Shown: in pieces, positions 23,837 to 35,475 of the stretch | How positions within the stretch are numbered: position 1 is the first letter of the stretch | Layout: each line of letters opens with the position of its first letter | Assembly (NCBI GenBank): GCA_028564705.1 | Contig: JAPXFQ010002758.1 | Coordinates: forward strand, 1,511,501-1,575,500 | Direction of reading: 5' to 3' | Origin: Apricaphanius iberus | Lineage: Eukaryota; Chordata; Actinopteri; Cyprinodontiformes; Aphaniidae | Length of the DNA: 64,000 nt | Position numbers and translations under genes: made by a program | The notes under the pieces: generated by a model | The model's database searches: none | What the model was told of the DNA's origin: nothing | The model's input: only the letters and a program-made list of their open reading frames with translations

Positions 23837-24437
23837 CTGCTTGGACAAAAACCAATAGCCCTTTATGTTAGTGTTCAAGCTTCATGACGGACTTGGTAGA
23901 AGAATAGGAAAGGGGAACCTAGCTGTTAATACATGGGTGATTCTACTTTTTTAAAGACAAGGATAAACAGCGATCAACAAAATATGAAACACAAAGCAAT
24001 AAATAAGCTTAGCAGGTATGATTTCAAATAAAAAGCCTGATAAAAGAAAATCCGGTCAGTCCTGGTAAATAAGCAGCATCATCTGGGCCTGTAATGGATT
24101 CAGCTTTGATCCGGAGACATAAAAAAAGTTTCTCCAAATGCTGTTATCTTTAATTACACCTTCATTTAAACCACTTAAAAGAGCGCCAATCGAGTTTCGA
24201 CAGCTGCCAGGATCACCGTCTGGGGAATATTCGTATCACAGCTGAGCATACACAGATGCAGCCCACAGCCTGAAGGAGGAGGAGCAGAAGAAGCGAATAC
24301 ATAGGCTAAGGCGGATACATCTTACTACTCGAAAAAACATTTATCTTCCATTTAATACACTGAGTGCATTCCAGATATGCACAAGATTCTCAAAACTGTT
24401 ACATTTAGACATGCATTCCTACAAGGGCAGGCTTTAC

Positions 24438-24581
24438 CTTGGCAGACGTACTGAACTCAGGTCAGTGAGCGAGTTGTCGATCAGCTGTAGTATCTCCACA
24501 CGGATCAACCGTCGGAGGATGCGGAAAAAGTTCTCGCTCTGGTAGGGATCGCCTAAGTCTTGGTAGGACAGATTAAGCTCC
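24438..24581 (-). CDS. LRR gene exon 5 with apparent one-base frameshift
   Basis: Acceptor tctttgtag, donor gtaaag. Starts [14 protein letters not shown] in one frame and continues [20 protein letters not shown] in the next. Between them CAAGAGC has one base too many for a continuous frame. Both halves are LRR-like and the outer phases fit the neighbours only if one base is dropped. Either an assembly error, a real frameshift, or use of a cryptic acceptor TTAG about 28 bases inside, which restores frame (see findings). Confidence 0.65.
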
Positions 24582-24917
24582 TACAAAGACAGAAGTCATA
24601 AAAACCCCAGCAGGTCTCAGTGCTCCTTCTTTGTTTTATATAGTTTTTCATCTGTATTTAGATTCTTTAGGCAGACAGAAATAACAGCATATTTATCCAC
24701 ACTGTACTTCATTTAAACAAGTGTCTCCGATCTTCCTGTTCTGCTTGTAATCTGAGCCTCCACCACCTTTTGACCGGGAGGTTCTGCTTATCGCTGTGGG
24801 ACCCGCACAGCCAGCGAGGTCACAGAAATGTGGCCTGCATATGGAAAAACCTGAAAACCTCTGCTAGAAAATTAGAAATGGGGTTTTCAACTTGCTACCA
24901 AAGTATGGCCAAATCAT

Positions 24918-25566
24918 TAGGGATGCATTGATACCACTTTTTTCAAACCGATAAGATATCGATACTTGTATTTGAGTACTTGCCAATACAGAAGGCAGTT
25001 TTTATGTTGTTCTCTGCTTGTTACAACAAATGATGGTGCATTAGATAAAACGTATCGGGTATTGGGGGCTGATACTGTTCTTATGTACTGTATCGGTAAA
25101 AATTAACCGATACCATGAACTGATACTTAAAATGTGGAAACTCTGCAATAATTTAATAGAAAATGTTTATTCTTTCACTTTAAAGTTCTGTTTTGTGGTA
25201 ATTTTTATCAATATTGATTTTTTTTATCAGATTGCATTTTTTTGTATGGTTGAAATATCGGTATTGGTACTCAGTAATGGCAGGTACCAAATCTAAGTAT
25301 CGGTATCGTATCGGCTTAAATAAAGTGCTATTGTTGCATCTATAAATAAAACATAAATAAAAATGACTACACAACTTAAGTTTCAAGTGAAAAAAAAAAA
25401 AAAAAAGTCTGTTAAATTATTGCAGAGTTTACACATTTTAAGAATTGGTTCATGGCATCGGTTAACTGTAACCAATATCGGTTCAAGTTGACGGATAGTG
25501 ATACTGGACATAAGAACGGTATCGGCCCTGATACCTGATACCAGGATCGGGATGGGTGCATCCCTA
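24918..25566. mobile_element. hAT MITE in LRR gene intron 4
   Basis: Begins TAGGGATGCA and ends TGCATCCCTA, flanked by a perfect 8-base duplication CAAATCAT at 24910-24917 and 25567-25574. The interior is full of CGATACC/GGTATCG inverted motifs. 649 bases, no transposase. Clean ends and flanks suggest a rather young insertion. Confidence 0.92.
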
Positions 25567-25919
25567 CAAATCATGATAGAAAAGTATTCACCAGAGACAC
25601 AATCAAACTTTTTATGCATACTTCAGATACCCGGGACTCTTAGTGATGCAGATATATTGCGGAAACAGGAAATGTTTAAAATCCCTCTGTCCAAGAGGCA
25701 AAAGAGTGTTTGAAGCAGTATGAAGCATAGGGGGCCGAATATTGTGGAACGCTGAATTTAATGTAAAATCATTTTATAATGTGGAATCTTCAGCTATGAA
25801 AAAACCCCAGAATATTTAAGCCTCTTTAAAGGAGGAATTTATTTTAAGGGTTTTTACTCATCTTAATCAGGGGAGTCAATAACTATGGAAAACTCTGTAA
25901 ATGATTTCCTGTCACTTAC

Positions 25920-26050
25920 CAGACAATTTTCCCAATTCTCCTGCAATCTCTCCTCCCAGCTCTGTCCTTCCTCCTCTCTCTTCTTCCTCCTTCTTCTCTC
26001 CAAACAGAAATCGCTCCCTTCTCTAAAATGAAAGTCTTCCTCTGATGGTC
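25920..26050 (-). CDS. LRR gene exon 4
   Basis: Acceptor after a T-rich tract (cttcttcaaaacaag), donor gtaagt. Encodes PSEEDFHFREGSDFCLERRR, then RKKREEEGQSWEERLQENWE and NCL. Charged helical linker leading directly into the first repeat. Confidence 0.68.
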
Positions 26051-26222
26051 CTTGTTTTGAAGAAGAAAAAAAACATGATTATTTGAGACTACCGACGTAA
26101 TAAACATTTGATTACTATTTATGTAATATCTGCTTGTGATGCAACTGAAATAAGAAACATTGTGTTATTCTCCATAGTCTATCAAGGAGTAAAAATATTC
26201 CAGAAGCTGAGAGACATCTAAC

Positions 26223-26343
26223 TGGAAGTCATTAATAGGGATCGCATGCCTTCTCTAACCCGGGGGCAGGTCAGCTGGTCGCCGGTGACATCACACTGCT
26301 CCAGGCGGTGCCATGGCACAAACTGGAAGCGACTTGAAGGAAG
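26223..26343 (-). CDS. LRR gene exon 3
   Basis: Acceptor ttctcctcttcag. Encodes LPSSRFQFVPWHRLEQCDVT and onward to MRSLLMTS. Two identical gttaga donors exist; the downstream one (exon end 26223) gives the phase required by exon 4, the upstream one (end 26260) does not. This is the least certain boundary. Confidence 0.6.
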
Positions 26344-26958
26344 CTGAAGAGGAGAACAAAAAAGGACAGGCCATTTTTTACGTGATAGCTCAGTATCGAT
26401 GTACCAATCTTTTTGGACAGCGTTGTTCAAATCAACCTCGTTTCTTACAGCTGACTGTGGGTCACTCAATCAGTACATGAAATACTAAGGCCGAGGCACC
26501 ATTCACTAGAGTTTGATTTCAATAGCAACTCGTATCCTTCCCCAACGTTTAATCGGCACACTTATGTTTAATGTACCATAGCTTCCAATCAGCCAAACTC
26601 CACAATAACCCACAATCAGTGCGCCCATTGTAAAGGTAATTACATGTGTTAACAAGGCCCGACATGCATTCAGGTTGTCTGAAAGACTGACAATAGCCAC
26701 TAAAGTGTTACTGCCTGGAAATGACACCTTGTCTCCCATCTGTATATTTCAGCATATGAAGCATTTTCCCTTTATGTTAGTCCATGTATCTCTCCAGCAG
26801 CCACAGTATTACAGGCATCACATCCCACTCTACAAACTCACATGGCAGATCAATTTACCACTTTCATTTTCACTCCAGCAGTAGACATTAAAAGGCATTA
26901 AACTGTCTGTTCTGCTGAATAAATCCTTACATTTAAATGTAGCACATTTTATTAGACA

Positions 26959-26963
<5 letters not shown>

Positions 26964-27046
<83 letters not shown>
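26964..27046. repeat. (TA)n microsatellite
   Basis: 83 bases of uninterrupted TA dinucleotide in LRR gene intron 2. Likely highly length-variable. Confidence 0.98.
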
Positions 27047-27048
<2 letters not shown>

Positions 27049-27765
27049 ATTCTGCAGCATAAATTACATTTTACATTTTGACATAATTTTCATTCTGTGT
27101 GTCCAGCTTTAGATGTAGACCTTAAGCCTCCATTTGCTTGACCCTTTCTTTCCCCCACAAACTCATACTTGTTCACCTCGTCTTTCCCTTTGTAACCTCA
27201 CACTCACATCTGTTAACACACATGCTCACACACAGGACCAAGGCACACCTGCTGAAAGAGTGGACACTTGTAAAACAGCCCTGAGACACCTGGTCTTGTC
27301 ACAGAAAACTAGAAGAACAGTAAAATGTGGTTATGTTGTGAAACAAAAACAGGGGTTTTGAGTACGGTGTCCTGGAAAGGTATTTGTAACCCTTCAACTG
27401 CCGCACATTTATGGGAGATTTTGCGTCATAGACGAACACAAAGTAGCACATAGCGGTGACGTGGGAAAGAAATGCTACGAGGTTTTCAACATTTCTACCC
27501 CAAGCACTTGCAGCTTGTGCCTTATGAATTCACCATGGTGGGAAATATGGTGGCAGTGCCCGCTCAGGGAGACAGCTGTGCCCGCCCTAGGAGGCTGATG
27601 TAATCAGGCCAAGCGCCATGGGGGGCTGGGAAATGTATTGACTGTTGTACACACTCCATACCAGTTGGTGGTGGTAGTGCACAAATTTGTTGTTAGCAAG
27701 CCGTTTATTAACACAAAGAACAAGGAGAAGAAGCCCTGTGTGGCTAACTTGCATGCTAACGGTAG

Positions 27766-28427
27766 CTCCTAGTTTATGCTTCTGCGTTTTGACAGAGACG
27801 GATTGACGTAACGCCATTATCCGTCAACGCAAGGGCTCTCCGTCACCTATGCAAGGACGCACGGAGTAGAGGCCCAAATTTTAACTTTCCATCGACGGAG
27901 AGCGTATGCATCTGATTGGTCAGTTTCAGCAATAGCCAGAGATCACTTCACCAGAACGGGGCTCTATAGTCGCTTTAATCAGTGGGTAATGCAGTGTTTC
28001 GCCACTATATGCTTTATATTGAAAGGATAATTTATCTAATCTGTTCTTTTGGCGATTTTGAACACAAGGAGGTGTTGGAAAAAAAAAGATAAATGCTGCT
28101 GTGTTTGTTTCCATGCGTTTCTAGAGTATTTAATGAGCTGCACCTCTAGTAAAAAGCTTTACAGCTTACTCAAAACTTACTTTCTGTCACTCATTGCTCC
28201 TTGAGGAAGAAATGCGTTCACAAGCCTAGAAAAAAAACGGAAACAGCGCTGTGTGATAGTAGGCAGAGACGCCATGAAAACAGCACCCCCTGCTGTCCTG
28301 GTCGAGAAAACAATAAAAAAAACAATAGAGAATGGAGTGGAAGAGCGGAGTACTATGAACGGAAAACGTCTCCGTCAATACGTCTGCATCTTAGTGCAAA
28401 TTTGCAGTCGGAGAAGCATAAACTAGG
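27766..28427. mobile_element. PIF/Harbinger-like element, 0.66 kb
   Basis: Inverted ends share CCTAGTTTATGCTTCT. The same design (ends reading TTTATGCTTC..., cgacgga motifs inside) links it to the MITE at 11572 and the relic at 52538. The exact outer ends and target duplication are not resolved. Lies in LRR gene intron 2. Confidence 0.72.
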
Positions 28428-30367
28428 CTTGAGAGATCCAGACACGGAAGGGAATTACGAAGGTGTTGAGCAGCAAAGGATGTTGGATTTCGGACACAGG
28501 ACTTGTTGCGGACTAACTATTTAAATGGAGGACATTAACTGGACCGTTATGGATATAAAAACATGTTTTAGTTTGAGATGGCTGTTCCGGGTTTGTGGAA
28601 TTCCTCTCTTCAATAGGTACGTTTGTATTTAATGCTTTTCAGTGATTTGAAAAAAGCGTATACTGTGTCTAAAGCTATGATTCATATCATTGACTGGCAT
28701 ACATCATTTTAATCACGAGCAGAGATAGAATGGTGTTGAATCTCAACCTGGTAGTTTGGAAGTTTCTTCACCTCCGATGGGTTTAGGATTAATTCCCTTA
28801 AATATCTTAAACGTTCTGGTGCTGAGGAAAAGCCCTTTGAGGTTAGGCGGGCTTTCTTTCAAGTAGAAGTCAGCAACTGATATCTGGTAGCAGCTAGTAA
28901 ACAATATCCAAATAGTTTACAGCAGAATTGAGCGCACCAGCAAGTAGTAATAATACAACTTGCAGCTTACTCGCTGCACCAGTTACTCTTACAAACAGCG
29001 TGTTTCCACTATGCGAGCTTCAGTGTGATTTAGCTAGTTCTTTTACTGACTGTGTCTCTATAAACAATTTTTCGGGAATCCGCTAAAGAGATCCATATTT
29101 CAATTTCAGGAGTGACTGTCACTGCTCAGTGCAGCAGAAATAAGAGATCAATACAGAAGAAGTAGGACTTGATGTTTGTTTCTGTTTGCTGTTGTCATAA
29201 ACGGCTTGGCGAGTAACTCTAATTTGTACAAAATCGATTGTTTGGTGATGTCTGCTTTTCCCACTCATTTAGAACTTATCAGCCCGACTTAACCACAGCC
29301 ACGCTGAGCGACTTGATCAGGCCATTTCCAAGCATTTATCCCAAACAATCTTTTATAGAGGAAGATGGCCCCATCACTTACACAAGCAGACGCGGCTCCT
29401 TCTAGAGTATGAACACAGATTTTATGCTCACTGATCTAGAACAGCCTAGGTCAGATACAACTGTGCTCCCATAAATTAAGCCAAAGCCCACCCTGCCCTG
29501 GCACCGGGTCTGCATGGTGGTGGCAGTGCCAGGCTGTGGGAAGCTTGTTCACATCAGGAACAGGAAAAAAAAAAACTAGTTAGAGTGGCTGGATGAAGCA
29601 AAGACTACAAAAGAACTGATAATTGGGCAGAGGCATTGACCCTCAAAACACAGCCAGGAGCTACATTACAATTACTTTAGGTTCAAGTACATTCATATAT
29701 TACAATGGCCTACAATGTCCAAACCTTTAGTTGAGAAAACTTAAAAGCTGATGGTCACAGATACACTTGCTACAGACTGACTGAGCTGAAGTTGTTTTGA
29801 AAAGAGCATTGGCAAAGATTAAAGTCTCTAGATGTCCTAAGCTGGTAAAGACATTTGTGTCTAACTGGAGCATAAGGAGGCTTGATAAAGTACAGAATCA
29901 AAGGGAGTATGAACACACTAAACATTGCTAAGATTTCTCTATGTAAAAAAAAAAAAATGTAATCCATGTTTTTCTTTCCCTATGCTGGTTCTTCACCATA
30001 TCTCAAGAAAATACATGCAGGTTTGTAATGAGAAAAAATGTGAGAGAGCGACAAAAGAGGTGCAGTACACCAAAGCTGAAGTTTTAGCAGTAGGTTGTGT
30101 TTGTACAATATATACATAGCTTTGACCTAATAGAAGTGGAGATCTCTGCACAAAGCAGGAGAAAGATGATTAAAGATTATTTCAGGTGGCAGCCGGGGTG
30201 GGAGGCCAGGGGCATGGGGGAGGAAGAAGAGAAGATGGAAAAATAAAAATAAAACAGAAAAAAAAAAAAAAAAAGATGAGTAAAGAGAGAATATTAAAGA
30301 AAGCTCCAGTCTCCAAGTAAGGCCTCTAGGCGGCTGATCTTAGTGTGTGTATGTGTGTGTCACTTAC

Positions 30368-30497
30368 AGGTGTAGATACCAGTCCAGAATCAGGACTGTG
30401 GTCCACTGATAGAGGTGTTCGTGTTACTCCGAGCTCAGAATATTGGGATGAGTGGGATTTAGGAAAACTTCCACTGAGAGTGTTCACACCAGAAGAG
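30368..30497 (-). CDS. LRR gene exon 2
   Basis: Acceptor cccccactgttag, donor gtaagt. Encodes SSGVNTLSGSFPKSHSSQYS and onward, ending DSGLVSTP. Ser/Thr/Pro-rich and probably disordered. Enters in phase 2, leaves in phase 0. Confidence 0.7.
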
Positions 30498-30915
30498 CTA
30501 ACAGTGGGGGAAAGAAAACACAGGTAATATAGACATAAAAAACCCCAGACATGATGAAAGTGGTACATTACTGCATTCATCCTCGGTTTAAATAGGTGTT
30601 GTATGCTGAGCTATCGTAATGTAAGCCCTGTTTGTGTGTGCTGACTGACACCCTGACCACCGGCCGAGTGGTTAGAGTTACACTGAACTGGGCCTGACAA
30701 AGCAGATTAGGACCCGTTGCCATGGCACCAGTGGACATTTGAGCAGGTGCTGCTAGTTTATAATAGTCCCTGTCTGCAGGTGATAGATTGAACCTGCATG
30801 TTCTTTTCTTCCTTAATATAAAGCAGATGGGGGAAAAAACCGACACAATAGAAAAATATGTTTTTTTTAATTTAATTTTAAAGGCATAATTAGTTTGTTC
30901 ATGAATGGTACATAC

Positions 30916-30926
30916 CTTTCTGACAT
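30916..30926 (-). CDS. LRR gene exon 1 (start codon)
   Basis: ATG TCA GAA AG, then donor gtatgt. The split AG joins C of exon 2 to encode Ser, so phase fits. The start context (GGGACATGT) is weak. The 5' UTR would run upstream to about 31.1 kb. Confidence 0.6.
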
Positions 30927-31171
30927 GTCCCAATCGCCTTGTGATGGATTCTTCTCTCCTTTGTTAACACATTATGAGGGTTTCTGTAGGGCGCTGTTGT
31001 ACGGCAGCCGTTACCCATGGAGCCCGTTGGCTTTGTTAATATTCACTTAGAGGAAGTTCACCATCATGTTTGCTCACCAACTCTGGCCCGGTGTCTGACA
31101 CCGAAGGCGGATCTCTGCGGCGCGTGAATGACAATGCTGCCCGGAAGCCGTAGGAAACCACCAAGCTCCTG

Positions 31172-31184
31172 GTTGCCTGGCAAC
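31172..31184. promoter_or_regulatory. X-box (RFX site) in LRR gene promoter
   Basis: GTTGCCTGGCAAC, a perfect 13-base palindrome matching the RFX consensus GTNRCC N0-3 RGYAAC. It lies about 246 bases upstream of the predicted ATG, in the CpG-richer block at 31000-31190, near an ETS-like CCGGAAG at 31141. X-boxes of this strength and position are a hallmark of RFX/FOXJ1-driven cilium genes (family knowledge). Confidence 0.85.
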
Positions 31185-31976
31185 ACCGTTCAGGGTCACT
31201 TTTCTTTTTTTTTCAATCTGTATGAAAACGTTTTCTTATCTATTTGTTATTAACTGTACATTTTATGTATGTGGTTGGTTTAGTTGTTAAACACAGAAGC
31301 ACCTGCTATTTTACTTTAAAACTGACTAAGGAGGAGCTCCAAGGTCAACTGAACAGGAATGGGCTTGAAACACACAAGACAGTTTCATAGATTTTTCTCA
31401 CTATTCCGACAATGAAAGTGTGGCATATCAGCATGATCTGCTAGAATACTGTAATTTCCAGACCCCTCACATTTCTACCATACTCGACTTTCTGCAGGTT
31501 TTTACCATAACAAACAGAAATGTTTTTTTTCTGGTACAGGAACCTAATTTAGATTGTTTTCAGCTGCCACAAGTCATACATTTCTGTTTTCATTGATTTA
31601 TTTTTATCAGATTAATTCCTATTCCTTCGGAGACATCCACAGCCAGAAGATTATTCAATGGACACCTCTGGTCCATTGAGCCTTAGTTCTTTAACAAGAT
31701 AGCGAGCTGATAAACCACACACTGCACCCTTAGAATATTTATGTGCAAAGCCTACACCTTGCAAATTCTTCCATCCAAAACCTTATAGTACTGAATAAGT
31801 TTGATTTAACCGTAAGTACAATCTGTTTTCTGGTTGTGTGTTCGGTCATGTTAATAAACTAGATGATGCAAAATTTACTTTACCCTGGCATGAAACTGTG
31901 ACATAGGTTTCCAGGAAAAATAGGCTGTGGAAATATCAGAACACTCAAATACTTAAGTATTTTTGAAAAATGTAAT
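31185..31976. other. spacer between LRR promoter and serpini1 3' end
   Basis: About 0.8 kb of AT-rich DNA. I see no exon or named repeat. The serpini1 transcript may extend into it if its polyadenylation site lies further on. Confidence 0.6.
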
Positions 31977-31982
31977 TTTATT
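31977..31982 (-). terminator. serpini1: candidate polyadenylation signal of serpini1
   Basis: AATAAA on the minus strand about 950 bases after the stop; a second one lies at 32020-32025. Which one is used cannot be told. Confidence 0.5.
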
Positions 31983-32934
31983 CATTTTTTTCTTCTTCCA
32001 ATAGTAATTTTTATTTAAATGATGTAGTTCAGACCTAGCAGAAGTTTATACAGTATGTTCTCGTAACAGTTATACATGTTTGAATCCCAGTGTCATTTAA
32101 TAATACAAAAGCAGTCTTATTACGGAAAAGATTATTCATATATATATATATAGTGTGTGATTTTAATCGAAACACATTCATGTTTTCTCAATTACAAGAA
32201 TCAATACAGCTGGTGTTACTGTTTTCAGTTAAATGTACATCCACAAGAGTGCTGCAGTTCTACCTGCATCCTCCGGTCCATCTCCATGGCAACCTGGCCT
32301 ACTTACACAATCCCCTTGGCTCACCTGTAAGATGCCCAGCTCAGGCTCAATTAACCATTCACATATGATAAGGCATAATAATTCCTCAGCAGCTAAGTCA
32401 TGTGCCTACAGCAGAGAAAAAAAAAAGTCTCAATACTAAGATATTTTGTAGGAACATAATACTTGCACAGTTTTTCTTCTGCAATAAATAGTAAGCATAT
32501 TTATCTATATAAAACACATTGCCAGTCATACAGGAATGTAATTAAAGTGTGGCTCTTAAAGCGTGTTCATTTTATGTGTCGTATATTTTGCAGCAAGCGA
32601 GCAAGAAGTAGAAGCTGCTTGGCTTAACTTAAAGGGGCTGTGCATGGATTACATACAGTATGTCTTTGTCGCGCATACTAACAGCACTTTACTTGTGAAT
32701 ATTAACATCTACCTCCGTCTGCGTGTCTGTATCCAAGAATTTAAAGCTTCCAGTATAAAAACACTTTCACATTATACAGTACGCTGTATGTCATATTTTT
32801 GTCATATATAGTAATTGGATAATATATATTCTTTGTAAAGAGTATAAAACACGGCTGAGGATGGTGAAAGACAATAGGTAGCATTTATCACATCAGGGTT
32901 TGATTTGGAGATACAGAGCGCCCTCGTGTCTCGT

Positions 32935-33011
32935 CTAAATTGAGTCAAAGTCACGGTCAAAGGGCTCGACGACTTCGGGAGTCAATACTCTGCCCATGAA
33001 AAGGATCGACC
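32935..33011 (-). CDS. serpini1: serpini1 terminal coding exon
   Basis: Acceptor ttttctttcag. Encodes SILFMGRVLTPEVVEPFDRD then FDSI and TAG. The serpin signature FMGRV is present. The mammalian C-terminal FEEL is replaced by FDSI. Confidence 0.94.
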
Positions 33012-33139
33012 CTGAAAGAAAACAGACACAAACACACAGATATCAAGGTGAGCTGCAGGCATGTAAATTAGAAAGAAAAATCATAGATACTTAAAAAAAT
33101 TATATAAAAACAAGTAACTTCTGACATGCGTTTTTATTC

Positions 33140-33670
33140 AGCCCCATTAGATTTTTCATCAAACTATCATTTGCTGCAATTCCAACTTCAGGTCCTTAGT
33201 GGTACGTCTCCAGCAACTTTGCACATCTAGTGTTTTGCCCTATATTATTTTTGTAAATTAGCATCAACAGTTTCTCCCCATCTAATCTTGTTACACATCC
33301 ATTGAATTTATCTCTAGACAATGAAAATGCCATTTAGCGCTCCTTACTCCCAGACATGCCCTGTAATTAGCTGCATCATATTCCCATCCACTCCAACCAG
33401 TTTCGCTGTCCCTCCTTTAAGAAAGTGGTATTCCCACAGCGTGATGCAGCCAGCACCATGATTCACTGTAAGAATAGCGTGTCCAGTGCGGTGTGACGTT
33501 TGAGTTTTCTGATACAGATTTCATTTTGCATGTCAGCTAAAAGGATACAGTTTGATCTCATCTGACCAGAACTCTTTTTGTTTCACCTGTGTGTTCTCCA
33601 TGGTCTATGGCTAACTGCAAACCTGGGATCCTGTTTTAGTATCTAAACCTGCATTCAACATCTCTGCAAA
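33140..33670. repeat. dispersed repeat in last serpini1 intron
   Basis: Contains motifs such as ccacagcgtgatgcagccag and ctcatctgaccagaactc that I recognise from a widespread fish DNA-transposon-derived repeat, antisense to its transposase (the GGG-rich Tc1 block). No ends found. Confidence 0.5.
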
Positions 33671-34064
33671 TCTATTGCTTAACCATCTAGTGTGTGAAGC
33701 TGTATTTGTACTGAGATTTCATTATATACAGGTGATATCTGTTAACATACTATGTAATTTCTGAGGGCAGTTGATAGTACTAGATTTTATTCATGGCTAT
33801 CTGAGTATAGGGCCATGAAAACAAAATCACACCCACACTTTTTAGATTTTATTTTCTTCATTTGAACAGCATGTATCCTTTTCCTTCCAGTTCACAATCA
33901 TCCACTACTTTGTGGTTTCTTATATTGTACAAATCCAGTAAAATGTTATAAAATGAAGGTTGTTGTGACATAAAAATTGAAAAGTTCAAAAGTAATACTT
34001 TTGGACTCCCCTCTGCACAAGGCCCTTAATTTTTCCAAATTTATATGCGTGCACACACACACAC

Positions 34065-34154
34065 CTGTTCTTTTGTTTCTGATTACAAAGAAGAATGGAT
34101 GATCCGCCATGACCTGGGGGTACAGCACCAGAGTCCTGGTCAGGGCAATCATTC
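34065..34154 (-). CDS. serpini1: serpini1 coding exon (reactive centre)
   Basis: Acceptor ctctgtcag, donor gtgtgt. Encodes [20 protein letters not shown] then [10 protein letters not shown]1 Arg is conserved with mammals, while P1' is Thr where human has Met. The intron before it is only 110 bases. Confidence 0.96.
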
Positions 34155-34264
34155 CTGACAGAGAAAGAGGACGGGACAGTTCAGTCACAGTTTGTTCTGC
34201 TTGCTCACAGCAGTCAGTGTACCTAAGGTTAATTTCAGGATGGGGAAAGTAGATAAAAACCCAC

Positions 34265-34351
34265 CAGATCCAACAGCTCCTTCTGAACCTTCCTCTGTCA
34301 CCTCCAGGTAAGCCTTTTGCACAGCCTTTCCAATGTACAGGTCCTTACCAT
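34265..34351 (-). CDS. serpini1: serpini1 coding exon (hinge)
   Basis: Acceptor gctgtgcag, donor gtgggt. Encodes [20 protein letters not shown] then GSEGAVGS, the breach and hinge of the reactive loop. Phase 1 at both ends. The preceding intron holds the nested transposons. Confidence 0.95.
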
Positions 34352-35475
34352 CTGCACAGCACATGGAAATGCAAAAATATCTCATAAAATACAAAATTAA
34401 AAGTCAATGAAGTTTTATTATAGGCCAGTTACATGTTTAGCTAAAGGACAAAAACTCGATAGTCTTGAGAGTTTATTAGCAAAACCAACACGGACAAGCA
34501 GACAAGATAGATCACTTCAGGGGACACCTTGTTTAAGACATTATGCCTGCTCAGAGGATACAGCCTAATTATTTCCACAGGGGCTGAAAGCGAATTAAGT
34601 GGCCTTCCTCTTATCTGCCTGACACGTCCTCTGAGTATATGTCAAGCTGAAGCTGTTTGAATAGGTACGTGCACAAGTTGCTTTTCAGGCTAAAGACTAG
34701 GCTTTACAAAGTAATCCCCTTTTTTCCAACTGATTTCAACAGCATGTCTAATGCTATCATAGCCCAATAAATTAAAGGTTTTACTTGATCATTTACCGAG
34801 TACTGGGTTATATGTGTCCCTTTCTGGTAGGGCTGGGCGATATGAGCTAAAATGAATATCACGGTATATTGACACCTCGATGACTACAGGTGGACGATAA
34901 CAATGACCACAAAACCCCCACCCCCCCGTCATCCTTTTCTATAGTCAATGTCAGGTAGTGGGTACATTTACATAATGTTCTTTAAAATGTGAAAACTTTG
35001 TAAAATGTGTGTGGGTTCTTGCTATTGAACAGCTTCAAACAGTCTTTTTAATTCAGTGTTGCATTTCCTAGAGTCTAGTTTAAACTCTGAAGTGATCATA
35101 CAGACAAGATGACGTGAGGAAGTGACGACAGCTGAGTGAAATAGGTGATTTCAATGTGCAGTCGTTTATTTTATATAGAAAATATTTTACATCGGAGCAC
35201 AGGTGGCAATAACTCAGCGGGATTAATATGTGCTCCACCTGAGCAGGACCTGGGCGGGCGGAGCTGTTAAACTAGAAACGCTCTGCAGCTCCGTTGCACC
35301 AGTACCAAACATACGTGCTCCATGTTAGAGTCTGAGTATCACCATAAAAAGTCACTTTATTTGTAGCCAGTCACATTTTTCTGAGAAACAGTCGGTAGAG
35401 GAGTCTAAACCCTTGCTACATATAGCTATGTTAGCTGCTTTAGCAACGCTTTCCCCTCAGTTGGGTATTATTGCC

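Larger units (their letters stand above)
23245..31140 (-). other. unnamed leucine-rich-repeat gene (probably ciliary), seven exons
   Basis: Seven minus-strand exons join into about 283 residues if one extra base in exon 5 is ignored. Order: Ser/Thr-rich N-terminus (about 1-47); a linker with FQFVPWHRLEQCDVTGDQLT; a basic/acidic helix ERRRRKKREEE (about 105-115); about five SDS22-type leucine-rich repeats ([51 protein letters not shown]); and an LRR cap RAHVFSCLPNLEVLDGIPKL; then a short tail. No signal peptide or membrane segment. LRR proteins of this kind are protein-binding scaffolds. The X-box in its promoter suggests RFX control and a cilium role. I do not recognise the orthologue. Serpini1 lies just upstream in the same orientation. 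Confidence 0.75.

Noticed and set aside
30577..30933. 118-residue open frame on the minus strand reaching the LRR start
   Set aside because: It reads through a clear gtatgt donor into intron DNA; splicing to the exon at 30497 gives a better and in-phase product.
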